The notes beneath the pieces are model-generated. The model saw nothing but the letters and a program-made list of their open reading frames with translations. It did not search any database and had not been told where the DNA came from. Source: Gallicola sp. (GTDB lineage: Bacteria > Bacillota > Clostridia > Tissierellales > Peptoniphilaceae). Taken from it: a stretch of DNA of 11,133 nt. Every line of letters begins with the position of its first letter. Within the stretch, counting starts at the first letter, position 1. The DNA is taken from positions 1-11,133 of the forward strand of contig JAAZME010000228.1 of assembly GCA_012798975.1 (NCBI GenBank), written 5' to 3'. Both the position numbers and the translations under genes were made by a program. Positions 1 through 7,357 of this stretch are shown in pieces.

Positions 1-43
1 AAAAAATACATCAGCGTTTCTTTAAATAGAAATGCTGATGTAT
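1..43 (-). terminator. Strong hairpin terminator, minus strand
   Basis: Positions 7-20 pair with 29-42 as a 14-bp stem with one G-U pair around an 8-base loop. Read on the minus strand the stem is followed by six T residues (positions 6-1), the classic Rho-independent form. On the plus strand no T-run follows, so the minus direction is favoured. It lies 150 bases beyond the ldh stop, behind a weaker hairpin at 138-164, and may be a second terminator for ldh. No gene is visible between 44 and 137. Confidence 0.7.
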
Positions 44-137
44 ATAATGATTAACATCTTAATCTTTATCTAGAAAGTGAAATGCATAACTTTTCTAAAG
101 AGGGTATAAAGCATTCGTAATTTATCTTTCACACAAA

Positions 138-164
138 AGAAAAAGGGCGTACCTCCGTTTTTCT
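138..164 (-). terminator. Probable ldh terminator (weaker hairpin)
   Basis: Positions 138-147 and 155-164 are complementary over 9 of 10 bases with one G-G mismatch and a 7-base loop. On the minus strand the 3' arm ends in a CCC plus T-rich tract, 28 bases after the ldh stop codon. Much of the stem is A-T pairing, so strength is uncertain. The plus strand also ends T-rich, so it could work in both directions. Confidence 0.45.
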
Positions 165-192
165 TTCTTAACTCCATGCTTCACTCTTTCTT

Positions 193-1122
193 TTATAATC
201 CTGTTTTTTCTACAGCTTCTTTTATAACCTGTATAGTTTTTTCAAGTTTTCTTTTTTCTTCTTCATTCATTTCCGGAACCACAGTGTAGTGTTTTCCCTC
301 TCGACCAACTACAGTAGGGGCAGAATAATAGATTCCTTCATTTTCATCATAGGAAGATACAGAAAGAATAGAGTGTTCATCCCTTAAGATGGCTTCGGCA
401 ATTCTTCGTACAGCTAAAGAGACGGCGTAGTTTGTGTAGCCTTTCTTTTCAATGATTTGGTAGGCACTGTTTTTTACTTCTTTGGTAATTTCTTTTTTTA
501 TTTCTTCTAAAGCACATCCATGTTCTTTTGCAAAATAATCTAAACGCATACTTCCAACAGAAGCTGCAGACCACATAGGAAATTCGCTATCCCCATGTTC
601 TCCCATGATATGGGCATGAACATTTCTGGCATCGATATCGAAACGTTCAGAAAGAACATGGCGAAGGCGGGAGGAGTCAAGAACAGTTCCGCTTCCTAAA
701 ACATGGTTGGAGGAGAGTCCGGATAATTTCCAAGTGACATACGAGAGTACATCAACTGGATTTGAAACTACGAGAAGAATCGCATCTGGAGAGTATTTCA
801 CAATTTCCGGAATCATTTCTTTGAAAATTTTCACATTTTTCTCAATTAAATCTAAGCGTGTTTCTCCTTCTTTTTGACCGGCACCTGCAGTAATAATAAC
901 TAAATCAGAATCTTTAGTATCTGGATAGCTGCCGGCTCTAAGATCTACACTTCGAACAAAAGCAGCTCCATGAGATATATCCATCGATTCCCCTTTTGCT
1001 TTATCTTCGTTGATATCTACAAGTACAATATCCGAAGCCATACCGCTTTCTGTTAAGCTGAATGTGACAGCAGATCCTACAAATCCCGCACCAATAACTG
1101 ATATTTTATTCGTTTTAAACAT
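193..1122 (-). CDS. ldh: L-lactate dehydrogenase
   Basis: NAD-dependent cytoplasmic enzyme that reduces pyruvate to L-lactate and regenerates NAD+ in fermentation. The 309-residue protein has the usual family length. Visible features are the Rossmann glycine motif GAGFVG at 11-16, Asp36 at the end of the second strand for NAD ribose binding, and the active-site loop with Gln83 and GETR at 86-89. Gln at position 83, where malate dehydrogenases carry Arg, argues for lactate specificity. Asp149 and Arg152 (DSSRLR) and catalytic His176 (MGEHGDSEF) complete the site. The start is supported by AGGAGG on the minus strand (1130-1135) seven bases upstream of ATG. The gene stands alone, divergent from the ACT-domain gene, with two hairpins behind its TAA stop. 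The gene is intact. Confidence 0.96.
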   Translation of the reverse strand: MFKTNKISVIGAGFVGSAVTFSLTESGMASDIVLVDINEDKAKGESMDISHGAAFVRSVDLRAGSYPDTKDSDLVIITAGAGQKEGETRLDLIEKNVKIFKEMIPEIVKYSPDAILLVVSNPVDVLSYVTWKLSGLSSNHVLGSGTVLDSSRLRHVLSERFDIDARNVHAHIMGEHGDSEFPMWSAASVGSMRLDYFAKEHGCALEEIKKEITKEVKNSAYQIIEKKGYTNYAVSLAVRRIAEAILRDEHSILSVSSYDENEGIYYSAPTVVGREGKHYTVVPEMNEEEKRKLEKTIQVIKEAVEKTGL

Positions 1123-1160
1123 TAGAAAACCTCCTGTTTTTGCTAGATAATCCTAGGATC

Positions 1161-1189
1161 ATCCTATCATTATAAAGAGGAAGAGTCAA
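1161..1189 (-). promoter_or_regulatory. Candidate ldh promoter
   Basis: On the minus strand a TTGACT -35 element (1184-1189) and TAGGAT -10 element (1161-1166) are separated by 17 bases and would start transcription near 1154, giving a leader of about 30 bases. A perfect 10-base palindrome (ATCCTAGGAT, 1150-1159) covers the expected start point and could be an operator. It does not resemble the Rex site of redox-regulated ldh genes. This is a consensus match by eye. Confidence 0.4.
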
Positions 1190-1264
1190 TGAAATCGATT
1201 ATCAATGACGGAGTCGGATAAATGGAACAAATAGAGATATAATAGAATAAAAAGGAGAAATGAT

Positions 1265-1639
1265 ATGGAACTACTTGTTTTGAAGAATGAATTTTCAGTG
1301 TGCCAAGTAGAGGATTATTCTCAAGTAGATTTTGAAAGAGAGTATATATTTACAGCACAAACAACGTATGAAAAATCTTTGTTATGCAGAATCAAAGATA
1401 TTCCAAAGAATGTTATCCAAAAAGAAAAGGGATGGAGGGGACTCAAGATAGAAGGTGTTCTGGATTTTAGTCTGAAGGGAATATTATATCGGATTTCCAA
1501 AATATTATACGATGAGAATATTGGGATTTTTGTAGTTTCAACTTACAATACAGATTATATCTTTGTAAAAGAAGAAGATTTAGAGCTTGCGGTACTCTCA
1601 TTAGAAAAGGGACAGTATAAAATAAAAAGGGAATGCTGA
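1265..1639 (+). CDS. Small ACT-domain protein (ACT_7/CASTOR-type)
   Basis: A 124-residue cytoplasmic protein of a conserved family with an ACT-type ligand-binding fold, usually of unknown specific role and presumed to sense or bind amino acids. Family hallmarks seen by recall are the Cys-containing N-terminal strand (FSVCQV, 10-15), a GW at about 57-58 and IEGVLDFSLKGIL (62-74), then the C-terminal strand pair IGIFVVSTYNTDYIFVKEED (about 86-105). Length is normal. AGGAG at 1253-1257 sits seven bases before ATG, and a TATAAT (1238-1243) lies just upstream without a clear -35, implying a very short leader. The ORF ends in tandem TGA TAA stops. A decayed paralogue of its C-terminal half lies at 3599-3723. 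No catalytic activity is expected; what it binds cannot be read from the sequence. Confidence 0.85.
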   Translation: MELLVLKNEFSVCQVEDYSQVDFEREYIFTAQTTYEKSLLCRIKDIPKNVIQKEKGWRGLKIEGVLDFSLKGILYRISKILYDENIGIFVVSTYNTDYIFVKEEDLELAVLSLEKGQYKIKREC

Positions 1640-1674
1640 TAAGATCTTTCAAAATATTTTTATAAATGAAGGAA

Positions 1675-1707
1675 GGCAATCCCTATAATTTTAAGCCAAG
1701 GATTGCC
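1675..1707. repeat. Inverted repeat in non-coding DNA
   Basis: GGCAATCC (1675-1682) and GGATTGCC (1700-1707) are perfect inverted arms separated by 17 bases, shortly after the ACT-domain gene. There is no T-run after the second arm, so it is not a standard terminator; it could be a remnant or a protein site. The rest of 1640-1806 shows nothing I can support. Confidence 0.3.
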
Positions 1708-1806
1708 AAGATTAGACTGTATAATATTTCGGTAAAGGAAAGAAAGACGCTTTGTGATAGATGTTTAAAATGGTTTTTGTTTGATCAATTAATTTTTCTT
1801 AGTAAA

Positions 1807-1835
1807 TTGACAAAGACTTTAGATTTATCTATAAT
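1807..1835 (+). promoter_or_regulatory. Near-perfect sigma-A/70 promoter
   Basis: TTGACA (1807-1812) and TATAAT (1830-1835) match both consensus hexamers exactly with the ideal 17-base spacer. Transcription would start near 1842, about 60 bases upstream of the broken gene remnant at 1901-2168 and the two membrane-protein genes after it, so it is the likely operon promoter. It lies inside a 75-codon open frame (1666-1893) that I do not regard as a gene. Confidence 0.7.
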
Positions 1836-1871
1836 ACTAATATATTCTAGAAGTAGTTGTCTTTTGGATTG

Positions 1872-1885
1872 TGAAAACGTTAACT
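1872..1885 (+). promoter_or_regulatory. Candidate cre (CcpA) operator
   Basis: TGAAAACGTTAACT fits the core of the catabolite-responsive element pattern WTGNAANCGNWNNCW at every specified position except the leading W (here G at 1871). It falls about 30-43 bases downstream of the predicted start of the 1807-1835 promoter, where bound CcpA can block elongating polymerase. Carbon-catabolite repression of the transporter operon is therefore an inference. Chance matches to this degenerate pattern are common in A/T-rich DNA. Confidence 0.35.
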
Positions 1886-1900
1886 TAAAATAAAAATTAA

Positions 1901-2168
1901 GTTTATCAATTTAATTATATCCTTGTAATTCAGGACGTTAGTGAGATATGGGACTATGATGAAACCGCTTTCGGAGGGGCGGGAAAAAGACAATCATAGT
2001 TGAATTGCTGAAAGAAGATGCAGAAGATAGATTCAAATCAGCAGAAAACTATTTGAAGAATAGGTTGCGAATGAATATATGTTTTATGAAAATATGGAGG
2101 AAGCAAATCCACTTCAGCAAATTTCCGATTTTAAAATCCAAGAAGGATATTATGGGAGCAGAACATGA
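1901..2168 (+). pseudogene. Frame-broken remnant of unrecognised gene
   Basis: Three short protein-like stretches in three different frames join into one plausible C-terminal protein segment. Frame 2 gives SEIWDYDETAFGGAGK (about 1940-1987), frame 1 continues KKTIIVELLKEDAEDRF, and frame 3 continues NEYMFYENMEEANPLQQ to a TGA at 2166-2168. Each change of frame fits loss of one base: the first lies in the A5 run at 1984-1988 and the second near 2058-2067. No start codon with a ribosome binding site is visible and the N-terminal part appears missing. The stop overlaps the proposed DUF5058 start at 2152, as in coupled operon genes. I do not recognise the family; it could be an enzyme that once worked with the transporter. 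Confidence 0.5.
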
Positions 2169-2868
2169 CAGAATAATGGGGATAGCGAACAGCTTTCCGA
2201 TGTGACTGGCAGCTGGGATAGCAATTGCGCTGGCTTTAGTACAAGCATTTATATTTTATAAAAAATCAATCACTGCAGGCAAAGAGTTGGGGATTACAGA
2301 GGAGCAAATAAAAAGTGCAAGAAGATCAGCATTTATTACATCAATTGGACCGTCTATCGTAATTTTATCAGGGGTGTTGGCTCTAATGGTAACCATCGGA
2401 GGGCCTATGGCATGGATGAGACTTTCTTTTATAGGATCATTGATGTTTGAAATGATGGCAGCAGGTTTTGGTACCGGTGCAACAGGTGTTCAGCTGGGCG
2501 TTGACCCTATGACAGAAGCGGCTCTTGGATCGGCTGTTTGGACTATGATCTTAGGATCCATCGGATGGATACTGATGTCTGGTTTAACGACAGACAAGAT
2601 GGGCAAGATCCAGGATAAATTTACAAAAGGAAATGCAGCTATAGTTGGTATTATATCAACATCAGCTTTGCTTGGAGCTTTCGGAGCTTTAGTAGCGCCT
2701 CATCTATTATCGATGAATGCAAATACAGTTGCAGCGATTGCAGGTGCTACAATAATGCTCATATTATCGATGTTTGAAAAAAGCGGAAAAGCACCTAGAT
2801 GGCTAAAAGAATGGACTCTTGCTATAGCGCTGTTTGGCGGTATGATCATTGCAGTCATAGCAAGCTAA
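2152..2868 (+). pseudogene. DUF5058-type membrane protein, in-frame TGA
   Basis: An integral membrane protein of about 238 residues resembling the DUF5058 family, whose function is not established; a transport role is presumed. The frame from ATG 2152 (AGAAGGA at 2141-2147) reads through residues such as IMGIANSFPM, meets TGA at 2203-2205, and continues in the same frame as LAAGIAIALALVQAFIFYKK, then conserved-looking TSIGPSIVILSGVLALMVTI and GGPMAWMRLSFIGSLMFEMM. By recall of relatives the stop replaces a Trp (TGG to TGA). About five hydrophobic segments follow, ending IALFGGMIIAVIAS. A TTG at 2287 opens the remaining frame but would lack the first membrane helix and has no good Shine-Dalgarno sequence. 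It sits 12 bases before its partner gene. Readthrough or in-frame restart cannot be excluded. Confidence 0.75.
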
Positions 2869-2880
2869 GGAAGAAATGGA

Positions 2881-3514
2881 ATGGATAAAAATAATTATTT
2901 TGAAGGGGTTTATATACCTGAGATTATTAAAATAGGTAAATTAACTAGTTTATTGGGAGTGCTGGTTGCCTTTGGGCCGGCTTTAGTCTTAGCGGCATTT
3001 TATGGAATTATCCCGCCATGGGGAGCGGTTGGTCAAGCATTTATTAATATTACAGGAGCAGTAGGAGTTATATGGATAATAGAACCGATTTCTTATTTCC
3101 CGATATTAGGAGTGCCAGGCAAGAGTTCCTTCTGCTACAGCAGCGCAAAATGCCGCAGGATTTACACCGGGTTCTCATGAAGGTACGATTATTGCTACGA
3201 TCGGTATGGCTGTTTCAGTAGTAGTAAATATCGTTATACTAGCTGCAGGAGTCTTTGCAGGGAATGCGATTTTGTCGCTTCTTCCAGAAAATGTTCTTGC
3301 TGCATTAAACTTTTTATTACCGGCACTTTTCGGAGCACTATTTGTACAATTTGCAATTGCTAAATTAAAATTGGCGCCGATCGCTTTAGCGATATCGATC
3401 GGGTTAACAATACTATCTCAAAGAGGAATTACACCATCATTCCTAACTACATTGGTAGCAGTATTTGGTACGATGGCCATAGGAATCTTTATGGAAAAAG
3501 GAAAAACTAAATAA
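2881..3514 (+). pseudogene. Membrane partner of DUF5058 protein, frame-broken
   Basis: This is the family that often follows DUF5058 genes and is frequently labelled a small-conductance mechanosensitive channel, without firm proof. Frame 1 from ATG 2881 (AAGGAAG at 2867-2873) encodes 80 residues including ALVLAAFYGIIPPWGAVGQA and EPISYFPILGVPG, then runs out of homology at about 3120. Frame 2 carries on from there with RVPSATAAQNAAGFTPGSHE, IATIGMAVSVVVNIVIL and further helices to TAA at 3512-3514. From memory of relatives, GVPG should be followed by roughly a dozen residues (TYM...GN...N type) before RVP. The break therefore looks like an internal deletion of about 38-41 bases that also shifts frame, rather than a one-base slip. 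A new start at 3206 would give only the last half and lacks a clear ribosome binding site. Confidence 0.75.
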
Positions 3515-3564
3515 TAAAAAATACAATCGGAAATTTAAGGATATCTAAAATAATAAGACTTAAG

Positions 3565-3598
3565 ACAGAGCAGGCTAATCCTTCTGCTCTGTTTTTTT
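3565..3598 (+). terminator. Rho-independent terminator of the DUF5058 operon
   Basis: ACAGAGCAG (3565-3573) pairs perfectly with CTGCTCTGT (3584-3592) around a 10-base loop and is followed by a seven-T run at 3592-3598. It stands 50 bases after the stop of the broken membrane partner gene and still looks functional although the operon is decayed. Confidence 0.85.
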
Positions 3599-3723
3599 GA
3601 ATTCTAAAAGTATTATGTCCTTGAGGTGATTTATACGATTCTTTTGATAAAGATATTGGAAACTTTATCCTCATTACATATAATACAGATATTATCTTTT
3701 TTGAAGAAGATGCATTCAGGTGA
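3599..3723 (+). pseudogene. C-terminal remnant of a second ACT-domain gene
   Basis: Frame 1 from 3625 to the TGA at 3721-3723 reads DIGNFILITYNTDIIFFEED, which lines up with NIGIFVVSTYNTDYIFVKEED of the intact protein at 1265-1639. Upstream, frame 2 reads EF, a TAA, then KYYVLEVIYTIL, which matches DFSLKGILYRISKIL of the intact copy at several positions. One base lost from the T4 run at 3642-3645 would explain the frame change. The N-terminal half is absent; the fragment starts directly behind the upstream terminator. The DNA is similar but clearly diverged from the intact copy, so this is an old paralogue. The lysR promoter now sits in its tail. Confidence 0.7.
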
Positions 3724-3729
3724 TATGAT
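3701..3729 (+). promoter_or_regulatory. Candidate lysR promoter
   Basis: TTGAAG (3701-3706) and TATGAT (3724-3729) are separated by 17 bases, with four and five of six consensus matches. Transcription would start near 3736, leaving a 35-base leader before the regulator's ATG. The elements overlap the end of the ACT-domain remnant. Confidence 0.45.
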
Positions 3730-3771
3730 GAGAAAGAAATATGAATGAATAACATAGAAGGGAATCGATTT

Positions 3772-4677
3772 ATGACACTTCAGCAGTTGAAATATATTAT
3801 TACAGTGGCGGAAAAGGGAACGATCAGCGAGGCGGCTAAAGAACTTTTTATTTCTCAGCCCAGCCTTACAAATGCGATTAAAGAGTTGGAAAAAGAAATG
3901 GGAATTAAAATATTTAACCGGACAAATAGAGGAATTACTATAACAAATGATGGGGACGAGTTTTTAGCCTATGCACGGCAGGTGATAGAACAGGCGAATC
4001 TTTTGGAGGAGAAATATTTAAACCGAACGGATCACAGTACAAGATTTTCTGTATCCTGCCAGCATTATTCTTTTGCAGTAAACGCTTTTGTAGATGTAAT
4101 ACGGGAGTTTGGCGGAAACAAATACGATTATACATTAAGAGAAACTCAAACCTATGAGATTATAGAAGATGTACATAGGCTTATTAGTGAAATAGGAATT
4201 CTATATACTTCTTCAAAAAACGAAGAAATCATTATGAAATTATTGAAGAAAAATGATCTTGTGTTTGAAGAACTCCTCATTGCGAAGCCCCATGTTTTTA
4301 TTAATTACAATCATCCTTTAGCAGAAAGGGAAACTCTTAGTTTAAAGGATTTAGAGGACTATCCATATCTGTCATTTGAGCAGGGGGAGTATAATTCTTT
4401 TTATTTTTCAGAAGAAATCTTAAGTACATTAGATCGAAATAAAAATATTAAAGTAAGAGACCGAGCGACCTTATTTAATCTTGTAGTTGGACTAAATGGA
4501 TATACTGTCAGCTCCGGAATTATCAGCAAGGAATTAAACGGGGCTCATATTATTGCCCGTCCTCTAAATGTAGATGAATATATGAGAATAGGAGCGATTA
4601 CTAAAAAGAATATGGTTTTAAGCCGTTATGGAAAAGCTTATATGGAGGCTTTAAAATTACATACTAGCGAGTTTTAA
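3772..4677 (+). CDS. LysR-type transcriptional regulator
   Basis: DNA-binding regulator of the LysR family, 301 residues from ATG 3772. That start is chosen over an ATG at 3745 because AGAAGGGA (3756-3763) lies eight bases before it and MTLQQLKYIITVAEKGTISE is the standard LysR N-terminus. Residues 1-60 form the winged helix-turn-helix with the typical AAKELFISQPSLTNAIKELE recognition region, followed by a linker helix to about residue 85. The remainder is the two-lobed effector-binding domain (DYPYLSFEQGEYNSFYFSEE, then DRATLFNLVVGLNGYTVSSG). It precedes metE in the same direction by 127 bases, so control of metE is a reasonable inference, possibly with a methionine-pathway effector, but the ligand is not shown by the sequence. 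Sequence type is a broad Firmicutes subgroup rather than a clear MetR. The gene is intact. Confidence 0.92.
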   Translation: MTLQQLKYIITVAEKGTISEAAKELFISQPSLTNAIKELEKEMGIKIFNRTNRGITITNDGDEFLAYARQVIEQANLLEEKYLNRTDHSTRFSVSCQHYSFAVNAFVDVIREFGGNKYDYTLRETQTYEIIEDVHRLISEIGILYTSSKNEEIIMKLLKKNDLVFEELLIAKPHVFINYNHPLAERETLSLKDLEDYPYLSFEQGEYNSFYFSEEILSTLDRNKNIKVRDRATLFNLVVGLNGYTVSSGIISKELNGAHIIARPLNVDEYMRIGAITKKNMVLSRYGKAYMEALKLHTSEF

Positions 4678-4698
4678 GTGCAGACATAGGTAAAAACT

Positions 4699-4752
4699 AT
4701 GATAAAGGCTGATTATTATGTATTATTCAAAGATCCTAATAGATACTATAAT
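4699..4752 (+). promoter_or_regulatory. Candidate metE promoter and LysR operator
   Basis: A TATAAT lies at 4747-4752 with only a poor -35 (around 4723-4728), as expected for an activated promoter. Upstream, ATGATAA (4699-4705) and TTATTAT (4713-4719) form an interrupted palindrome with one mismatch, centred about 50 bases before the predicted start, in the usual range for LysR-type sites. No SAM or T-box riboswitch fits in the 127-base gap between lysR and metE. Support is by pattern only. Confidence 0.35.
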
Positions 4753-4804
4753 GAATTTATTATTTGAAGATGAATTATAGATTCTACAGAAAGGAGATTT
4801 GAAT

Positions 4805-7075
4805 ATGAAAACATCAATAATCGGTTTTCCGCGTATAGGAGAAAACAGAGAACTAAAATTCGCATTGGAAAAGTATTTCAAAAAAGAGATTAAAGAAGAG
4901 GAGCTTGAAAAGGTAACAGGAGAACTGAGAAAGAAACACTGGTTCCTTCAAAAAGAAGCAGGAATCGGCTTTATTTCTTCAAATGATTTTTCTTACTATG
5001 ACACTATTTTAGATACAAGTTTACTATTTAATATCATCCCGAAAAGGTTTAAAGAGTTGGGATTATCATCGCTGGATACATATTTTGCCATGGCAAGAGG
5101 ATATCAAGGAGAAGCTGGGGATGTTAAAGCTCTCAGCATGAGAAAGTGGTTTAACACAAATTATCACTATATAGTTCCGGAAATTGAAAAGGATACAGAG
5201 ATTAAGCTTACAGGAGAAAAAATATTTGAGGAATATTTAGAAGCAAAGAACTTAGGGATTGAAACAAAAGCCGTTCTAACAGGTCCTTTTACTTTATTCA
5301 AACTTTCCAAAATAGAGGAAGAGTCGGATTCCGATAAAATTATATCTGATTTTATAAAAGCCTATATTGATCTTTTGAAAAAATCTGAGAAGATCGGGAT
5401 TCAGTGGCTGCAGCTGGAGGAACCTTCCTTGGTTTTGGATTTGAGTCAAGAAGATAAAGATTTGTTTAAAAGAATTTATGAATTGCTGTTAGCTGAAAAA
5501 GGACGTTTGAAAATTCTTTTGCAAACGTATTTTGGAGATATAAGAGACTGCTATAAAGAAGTTATAGAATTGCCTTTCGATGGTGCAGGTCTTGATTTTA
5601 CGGAAGGAATAAAGAATTTAGAATTATTAAAAGACTATGGTTTTCCAAAAGAAAAAATTCTTTTTGCAGGCATAGTAAATGGAAAAAATATTTGGAAGAA
5701 TTCATATGAAAAATCCATTAAGATCATTAAAGAATCTTCGAACTACGCAGACAGTATAGTGTTGAACACTTCTTGTTCCCTTCTTCATGTACCCTTTACA
5801 ATAAAAGGAGAAGGTAAACTATCGGATGAGATTAAAAAACATTTTTCTTTCGCTGTTGAAAAGCTTCAAGAACTTGAGGAATTAGCAGAAATTTCATCCT
5901 TGAAAGAAGCAGCAGAATCTAAATACTACAAGAACAATGAAGCGTTATTTAAAGAAGATAGAGACTGCAAAGATGAATCGGTTCAAAAAAGAGTGCGGGA
6001 AATATCAGAAGAGGATTTCATAAGGAAACCTCATTTCTATGAACGGGAAAAAATTCAAAAAGACAAATTTGATTTTCCTTTATTTCCTACAACAACGATA
6101 GGATCTTTCCCTCAAACAAAAGATGTAAAGAAGAATCGGAAAGACTATCGTTCGGGAACTATTTCTAAAGAGGAATACATTTCTTTTAATCAGAGAAAAA
6201 TTTCCGAATGGATCAAAATCCAAGAAGACATTGGTTTAGATGTTTTGGTTCATGGAGAATTCGAGCGAAACGATATGGTGGAATATTTTGGAGAGTCTTT
6301 AAAAGGATACGTATTTACAGAAAAAGCATGGGTTCAGTCTTATGGAACTAGATGTGTAAAACCGCCGATTGTGTGGGGGGATATTTCTAGAGAAAAACCT
6401 ATAACGGTAGAATGGTCGGCTTATGCCCAGTCCTTAACAAAAAAACCTTTAAAGGGAATGCTGACAGGACCTGTAACGATCTTAAACTGGTCTTTCCCAA
6501 GAGAAGATATTTCTTTAGAGGAATCTGTTAACCAAATCGCCTTGGCGATTCGCGATGAAGTACTGGATCTGGAAAAAGCGGGACTTTCTATTATTCAAGT
6601 AGATGAAGCAGCTCTTCGAGAAAAACTCCCTTTGAGAAAATCTGAATGGTATAAAGAATATCTTGACTGGGCGATTAAAGCATTTAGACTTGTTCATAGC
6701 GGAGTACAAGAAGAAACTCAAATCCATACCCATATGTGCTATAGCGAGTTTACAGATATTATCGAAGCAATCGATAATATGGATGCGGATGTAATTACCT
6801 TTGAAGCTTCACGTTCTAATTTAGAAATATTAGACGCGTTAAAAGAAATCAACTTTAAAACAGAGGTTGGCCCTGGGGTTTACGATATCCATTCGCCTAG
6901 AATACCAACTATAAAGGAGATTAAGGCAGTTATTGAAAAAACGGTTCAAAGAATTCCAAAAGAAAAAGTATGGATAAATCCAGATTGCGGTTTGAAAACA
7001 AGAGGAGTCGAAGAAACAATCCCGAGCCTTGAAAACTTGGTACAAGCTGCATTAGAAGTAAGAGAAGAATATTAG
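4805..7075 (+). CDS. metE: Cobalamin-independent methionine synthase
   Basis: Cytoplasmic zinc enzyme (5-methyltetrahydropteroyltriglutamate-homocysteine methyltransferase) that makes methionine from homocysteine without vitamin B12. ATG 4805 follows AAGGAG (4791-4796) by eight bases and gives 756 residues, essentially the length of E. coli MetE. The N-terminal barrel begins with the hallmark [20 protein letters not shown]; the catalytic C-terminal barrel starts near [17 protein letters not shown]. Zinc ligands are visible at His643 and Cys645 (HTHMCYSEF), Glu667 (TFEAS) and Cys728 (NPDCGLKTR), all offset by two from the E. coli positions. The gene is monocistronic, behind the LysR gene and closed by a strong terminator. 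Regulation probably runs through that regulator. No lesion is seen. Confidence 0.97.
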   Translation: MKTSIIGFPRIGENRELKFALEKYFKKEIKEEELEKVTGELRKKHWFLQKEAGIGFISSNDFSYYDTILDTSLLFNIIPKRFKELGLSSLDTYFAMARGYQGEAGDVKALSMRKWFNTNYHYIVPEIEKDTEIKLTGEKIFEEYLEAKNLGIETKAVLTGPFTLFKLSKIEEESDSDKIISDFIKAYIDLLKKSEKIGIQWLQLEEPSLVLDLSQEDKDLFKRIYELLLAEKGRLKILLQTYFGDIRDCYKEVIELPFDGAGLDFTEGIKNLELLKDYGFPKEKILFAGIVNGKNIWKNSYEKSIKIIKESSNYADSIVLNTSCSLLHVPFTIKGEGKLSDEIKKHFSFAVEKLQELEELAEISSLKEAAESKYYKNNEALFKEDRDCKDESVQKRVREISEEDFIRKPHFYEREKIQKDKFDFPLFPTTTIGSFPQTKDVKKNRKDYRSGTISKEEYISFNQRKISEWIKIQEDIGLDVLVHGEFERNDMVEYFGESLKGYVFTEKAWVQSYGTRCVKPPIVWGDISREKPITVEWSAYAQSLTKKPLKGMLTGPVTILNWSFPREDISLEESVNQIALAIRDEVLDLEKAGLSIIQVDEAALREKLPLRKSEWYKEYLDWAIKAFRLVHSGVQEETQIHTHMCYSEFTDIIEAIDNMDADVITFEASRSNLEILDALKEINFKTEVGPGVYDIHSPRIPTIKEIKAVIEKTVQRIPKEKVWINPDCGLKTRGVEETIPSLENLVQAALEVREEY

Positions 7076-7084
7076 GAAGCCTAT

Positions 7085-7123
7085 AAAAAAAGGAAAGTGC
7101 AAACACTGCACTTTCCTTTTTTT
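7085..7123 (+). terminator. metE terminator
   Basis: A 17-bp perfect stem (7085-7101 with 7107-7123) closes a five-base loop and its 3' arm ends in seven T residues. It starts ten bases after the metE TAG stop. Because the stem begins with an A-run it is symmetric enough to work in both directions. Confidence 0.92.
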
Positions 7124-7273
7124 ATGCTAAGTTGAGAACTTTCAAAAATTAAAAGATACGTATCAACCTTAAATTACAACTATTATTTTAGAAAGCAGTG
7201 CTGGAGAGAAATTTATAGATAGACCGCTTTTCGATATGGAAATTTTTTTATTATGCCAGCTTTACTTGGATTT

Positions 7274-7304
7274 AACCTTTTGTAGATGCAAAAGGTTTTT
7301 GTTT
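7274..7304 (+). terminator. Orphan hairpin, terminator-like
   Basis: AACCTTTTG (7274-7282) and CAAAAGGTT (7289-7297) form a 9-bp perfect stem with a six-base loop followed by TTTGTTT. It is separated from metE by the metE terminator, and no gene is recognised in 7124-7273, so its transcript is unknown. It may close a small RNA, be an attenuator in the leader of the small membrane-protein gene, or be a relic. Other content of 7124-7357 is a 10-base palindrome GATACGTATC (7155-7164). Confidence 0.5.
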
Positions 7305-7357
7305 AAGTTATAGTAGATAAGGCTATTAAGAATTTCTGAAGAAGAGGTGATTATAGT

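Noticed and set aside
1666..1893. 75-codon open frame after the ACT-domain gene
   Set aside because: It has no ribosome binding site worth the name and no recognisable domain, and it contains a consensus promoter and a cre-like site, so it is probably non-coding.
2203..2205. Selenocysteine codon in the DUF5058 protein
   Set aside because: The position fits Trp in a membrane helix region, no redox motif is present, and no SECIS-like hairpin is evident directly after the codon.
3206..3514. Separate 102-residue membrane gene
   Set aside because: It is the continuation of the partner gene at 2881 after a frame break; homology-like sequence begins before its ATG and no ribosome binding site supports a new start.
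4678..4798. SAM riboswitch or T-box leader before metE
   Set aside because: The interval is too short and lacks the conserved helices; only a promoter-like region and a weak dyad are visible.
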